A DNA stretch of 59,789 nucleotides from Sphaerotilus sp. (GTDB lineage Bacteria; Pseudomonadota; Gammaproteobacteria; Burkholderiales; Burkholderiaceae_C): assembly GCF_013299175.1 (NCBI RefSeq), contig NZ_JAAFKF010000008.1, positions 1 to 59,789 of the forward strand, read 5' to 3'. The notes below the pieces were generated by a model. The model was not told where the DNA came from. It was given only the letters and a program-made list of their open reading frames with translations, and did not search any database. Positions 56,661 through 59,789 of the stretch are shown here, in pieces. The translations under genes were made by a program, and so were the position numbers. Numbering within the stretch: position 1 is the first letter of the stretch; every line of letters starts with the position of its first letter.

Positions 56661-56717
56661 AGCCCGCGCCGCGCGGTCCTGATGCCATCCTGATGTCCGG
56701 CCTGCTACGTTGCAGGC

Positions 56718-58227
56718 ATGGACACCCCCACACCCCTGCGGCCACCGCGCCGCCCCCCGCCCACGCTGCTGGTCACGGCCGCCGCGCTGGTCTGCCTGGT
56801 GCTGGCCTACGGCGTCGCCCGTGCGCTCGATCCCATGGTCGATCTGGCCAACCTGGCCATGGTCTTCGTGCTGGCCAGCACGCTGGTGGCGTTCTGGCTG
56901 CCAGTCTGGGCCTCGGCGCTGTTCACGGTGGCCGGCGTGGGCCTGTTCAACTGGGCGTTCGTCCCGCCACGGGGCAGTTTCAGCGTCGATGGCCACCAGA
57001 ACCTGCTGTTGCTCGGCACGCTGCTGGGGGTGTCGCTGTCGATCGGGCTGCTGATGGGCCGGCTGCGGCAGCAGGCCGCACTCGCCCGGCACCGCACCGA
57101 AGCAGCCCACCAGTTGCAGTACCTCGGGGAAACCCTGCGCGCCGCGGACGATCCGCAGACCATGGGCGCGGCGCTGCACGCCACGCTCCAGGCCATGGCG
57201 GATGATGGCGCCGCGCTGATGGTGCTGCAGGGCGAGCGGCCGGCGCTGGACGCAACGGACGCGGCGTGGTGGTGGGGCCACCCCGACGCCGACGAGACGC
57301 CAGGACTCTGGCTGTGCCTGCGCGAGGGCCGCACCTTCGGCACCGGCACCGGGCTGCACAGCGAGCTGCCCGCTTGGTACCTGCCGGTGCGCGGCCCGCA
57401 GTCGGACACGGCAACCACCGCCATCTGGGGCGCTGCGGTGCTGCGGCTCGGTCCGCACGGCGACACCTCCGAAGGCGATGGCCATGCCCACGCCCAGGCC
57501 CTGTGCGACCTGCTCGGCAGCGCCCTGCACCGCCACCACCTCACCCGCCGCACCGAACAGGCCCAGCGCGAAGCCCAGGCCCAATCCCTGCGCAGCGCCC
57601 TGCTCGCGGCGATCTCGCACGATTTCCGCACGCCGCTGGCGTCGATCCTGGGGGCGGCGTCCGCGCTGGAACGCCAGTCCGACCGCCTGCCCGAGTCCCG
57701 CCGCCAAGCCTTGCTGACCCAGATCCAGGACGAGACACGGGCGCTGACCGCCATGGCCGACAACACGCTGCAACTGGTGCGGCTGGAGGCGGGCGAGGTC
57801 GAGCTGCGCCGCGACTGGGAGTCGCTGGAAGAGCTGCTTGCTGACCCAGATCCAGGACGAGACACGGGCGCTGACCGCCATGGCCGACAACACGCTGCAA
57901 CTGGTGCGGCTGGAGGCGGGCGAGGTCGAGCTGCGCCGCGACTGGGAGTCGCTGGAAGAGCTGCTGCTGGCCGTGCGCGACCGCGGCGCCGGCATCGCGC
58001 CCTCGGAGCGCGAGCGCATCTTCCAGATGTTCCAGCGCGGCACCGACACCGGCACACGCCGTGGCACCGGGCTGGGACTGGCCGTGTGCCGCGCCATCGC
58101 CGAAGCCCACGGCAGCGTGCTGCGGGTGCGCGCCCGCGGGCACGGCGGCAGCAGTTTCGAGCTGTGCCTGCCGCTGCCAGATGCACCGACCCTGGCCGAA
58201 CCTGCCCCGGAGAGCACCTCCTCATGA
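56718..58227 (+). pseudogene. KdpD-like sensor histidine kinase, disrupted
   Basis: A short KdpD-type kinase without the N-terminal KdpD and Usp domains. It has four membrane helices (DUF4118, residues about 17-115 with FNWAFVPPRGSFSV), a GAF-like region and a dimerisation/phosphoacceptor helix with His301 in LAAISHDFRTPLASILGA. A 127-bp stretch (57711-57837) is then repeated exactly, shifting the frame. Coding resumes in another frame from 57838 to 58227 with VRDRGAGIAPSERERIFQMF and GTGLGLAVCRAIAEAHGS. Even after removing one copy, the segment with the ATP-binding N box between the His domain and the DRGAGI motif is missing. As given, it cannot make a working kinase. Its end overlaps the regulator start (ATGA). 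Confidence 0.8.
57711..57964 (+). repeat. Exact 127-bp tandem duplication in the KdpD-like gene
   Basis: Bases 57711-57837 are followed directly by an identical copy at 57838-57964; identity extends one base further on each side. 127 is not a multiple of three, so the frame changes by one base. Perfect identity means it is either very recent or an assembly artefact; 127 is also a common maximum k-mer size of short-read assemblers. Confidence 0.95.
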
Positions 58228-58907
58228 TCCAGATCCTGCTGGTCGAAGACGACCGTGAATTGCGCCAGATGCTGGGGTCGGCACTGGAGGTCGAGGGCCA
58301 CCAGGTCCGCACCGCCGCGTCGGTGGCCGAGGCGCGGGCGCTGCTGCTGCACGCGCCGGTGGACCTGGTGCTGCTCGACCTTGGCCTGCCGGATGGCGAC
58401 GGCGACACGCTGCTGGCCGTGCTGCGCCAGCGCCGCAGCACGCCGGTGCTGGTGATCTCGGCGCACCAGTCGGACGTGCGCAAGATCAGGCTGCTCGATG
58501 CCGGCGCGGACGACTACCTGACCAAGCCCTTCAGCATCGGCGAGCTGCTGGCGCGGATGCGCGTGGCGCTGCGCCACCGCGGCACCACGCTCAGCCCGGC
58601 CATCACGCACTACCGCGGCGGCGGGCTGGAGGTCGATCTGGCCAACCACCATGTCCACCTGCGCGGCGAGCCGCTGCACCTGACGCCGACCGAGTACAAG
58701 CTGCTCGCCCGCCTGGTGCGCAACACCGGCCAGGTCGTCACGCACCGGGCGCTGCTGGCCGATGTCTGGGGGCCGGAGTTCACCGAGCACACGCACTACC
58801 TGCGCCTCTACATGGCGCAACTGCGGGCCAAGATCGAGCCCGAGCCGGCCGAGCCGCGCCTGCTGCTGACCGAGCCGGGCGTGGGCTACCGGCTGGCGGA
58901 CGGCTGA
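58224..58907 (+). CDS. KdpE-like response regulator, OmpR/PhoB family
   Basis: A 227-residue DNA-binding response regulator. The receiver domain has the acidic pair in LLVEDDREL, phosphoacceptor Asp52 in VLLDLGLPDGDG and Lys101 in DDYLTKPF. The C-terminal winged helix has LTPTEYKLLARLVRNTGQVV and HTHYLRLYMAQLRAKIE, close to KdpE. ATG 58224 overlaps the stop of the kinase frame. No kdpFABC genes are in the window; kup follows 81 bases later, so potassium-related control is plausible. Confidence 0.93.
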   Translation: MIQILLVEDDRELRQMLGSALEVEGHQVRTAASVAEARALLLHAPVDLVLLDLGLPDGDGDTLLAVLRQRRSTPVLVISAHQSDVRKIRLLDAGADDYLTKPFSIGELLARMRVALRHRGTTLSPAITHYRGGGLEVDLANHHVHLRGEPLHLTPTEYKLLARLVRNTGQVVTHRALLADVWGPEFTEHTHYLRLYMAQLRAKIEPEPAEPRLLLTEPGVGYRLADG

Positions 58908-58988
58908 GCGGCCTCGGTCCATATGCGTTCCTGATGCCCGGCGCGGCATAACGGACACGTCGTCCCCCGGACGCTCTCCTGTCCCCAG

Positions 58989-59789
58989 ATGTCCGCCATC
59001 GCCTCGGCCCCAGACCATTCCTCCCCTGCACCAGCCACTCGCCACCCAGCCTGGGCGGCGCTCACGCTGGGCGCCATCGGCGTCGTCTACGGCGACATCG
59101 GCACCAGCCCGCTCTACACCGTCAAGGAGGTATTCAGCCCGTCCACCGGCATTCCGCTCGACACGCCGCACCTGATCGGCGCGGTCTCGGCGATCTTCTG
59201 GGCGCTGATGCTGGTGGTGACGCTGAAGTACGTCGTGCTGATCCTGCGCGCCGACAACCGCGGCGAGGGCGGCATCATGGCGCTGACCGCCCTGGCCGCG
59301 CAGGCGACCGACGCCAGCCAGCACCCCGGCTGGCGCCGCGCCATCCTGCTCACCGGCGTGTTCGGCGCGACGCTGTTCTACGGCGACGCCATCATCACGC
59401 CGGCCATCTCGGTGCTGTCCGCCGTCGAGGGCCTGGAGATCGCGACGCCCGCGCTCAAGGCTTACGTCATTCCGATCACCATCGGCGTGCTGATCGGCCT
59501 GTTCCTGCTGCAGCGCCACGGCACCGCCACCGTCGGCCGGCTGTTCGGCCCGGTGATCGTGGTGTGGTTCGCGCTGCTGGGCGGCATCGGGCTGGTCCAC
59601 ATCGTCCGCGAGCCGGCGATCCTGGCCGCGCTGAACCCGCTGGAGGCACTGGCCTTCCTGCGCGGGCGTGGCTGGCACGTCTTCGCCGCGGTCGGCGCCA
59701 TCGTGCTGGCCGTCACCGGCGCCGAGGCGCTCTATGCCGACATGGGCCACTTCGGCCGCTTCCCGATCCGGCTTGCCTGGAGCGTGCTG
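58989..59789 (+). CDS. kup: Kup potassium uptake protein, N-terminal part
   Basis: The first 267 codons of a gene that runs off the window; the frame is open to the last base. Kup is a proton-coupled potassium importer in the inner membrane. The signature [20 protein letters not shown] lies near residues 28-47, followed by [15 protein letters not shown] and [20 protein letters not shown]. At least six membrane segments are visible. ATG 58989 gives a family-like N-terminus. It lies in line with the KdpDE-like genes. Confidence 0.95.
   Translation, partial: MSAIASAPDHSSPAPATRHPAWAALTLGAIGVVYGDIGTSPLYTVKEVFSPSTGIPLDTPHLIGAVSAIFWALMLVVTLKYVVLILRADNRGEGGIMALTALAAQATDASQHPGWRRAILLTGVFGATLFYGDAIITPAISVLSAVEGLEIATPALKAYVIPITIGVLIGLFLLQRHGTATVGRLFGPVIVVWFALLGGIGLVHIVREPAILAALNPLEALAFLRGRGWHVFAAVGAIVLAVTGAEALYADMGHFGRFPIRLAWSVL

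Noticed and set aside
58224-58907. Hybrid histidine kinase (single kinase-regulator protein)
   Set aside because: The joining frame results from the 127-bp duplication; the regulator has its own ATG overlapping the true kinase stop.
55539-59750. A 1403-codon open frame on the minus strand across sppA, the KdpDE-like genes and kup
   Set aside because: It lies antisense to well-recognised genes, has low-complexity His/Arg/Gln/Gly composition and no domain. Long antisense frames are expected at this G+C.

Overview
The window is a high-GC chromosomal segment (roughly two thirds G+C by eye) of a betaproteobacterium, most likely a member of the Burkholderiales. The evidence is gene order: yceD-rpmF-plsX-fabH-fabD-fabG-acpP-fabF, then rpoE-rseA-rseB-mucD-lepA-lepB-(DUF4845)-rnc-era-recO-pdxJ-acpS-nagZ, and rne divergent from rluC-HAD-Rieske-sppA. 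The genus cannot be fixed from the sequence; a Leptothrix/Sphaerotilus/Rubrivivax-like lineage is a guess. No tRNA, rRNA, CRISPR, phage or insertion sequence was recognised.

Layout. (1) 1-1762: the end of a xanthine dehydrogenase operon (xdhB 3' part, xdhC). (2) 1804-6398: glycan genes, namely a DUF5672 protein, a GT4 glycosyltransferase, two GT9 heptosyltransferases and a DUF4254 protein. These probably build the LPS core. (3) 6434-22142: a surface-polysaccharide locus. A long minus-strand run goes manC-rfbB-rfbD-rfbA-rfbC-wza-wzz-wzy-GT2-GT2-GT2-wzx. A WecA-like initiating transferase and an acyltransferase sit beyond it. It supplies GDP-mannose and dTDP-rhamnose, assembles a lipid-linked repeat, flips and polymerises it, and exports it. 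Its distal part (about 7.6-14 kb) is visibly poorer in G+C than the rest. (4) 22409-25290: RhlE helicase, an RsmI-like methyltransferase and a YceF-type Maf pyrophosphatase. (5) 25338-31735: ribosomal protein L32 and type II fatty-acid synthesis. (6) 31769-36149: the sigma-E envelope-stress module with a small YgfX-like membrane protein in front. (7) 36319-44588: LepA, signal peptidase, RNase III, Era, RecO, PdxJ, AcpS and NagZ. (8) 44606-49743, minus strand: a membrane-anchored coiled-coil/HhH protein paired with a BON/OmpA-like protein, and a fused PabB-PabC enzyme. (9) 49829-52924: RNase E, with a long structured leader. (10) 53584-56660: RluC, a HAD phosphatase, a Rieske protein and an S49 peptidase. 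(11) 56718-59789: a KdpD-like kinase that is broken as given, a KdpE-like regulator and the start of kup (potassium uptake).

Many neighbours share ATGA stop/start overlaps (for example xdhB/xdhC, plsX/fabH, fabD/fabG, rseA/rseB, rnc/era and the GT2 genes), which points to translational coupling in operons. Points deserving a second look: the exact 127-bp tandem duplication and the missing ATP-binding segment in the KdpD-like gene; a promoter-hairpin-T8 arrangement in front of lepA; a hairpin overlapping the rne ribosome binding site; the coiled-coil/OmpA pair with an in-frame 351-bp internal duplication; and the kinase-less Wza/Wzz export pair.
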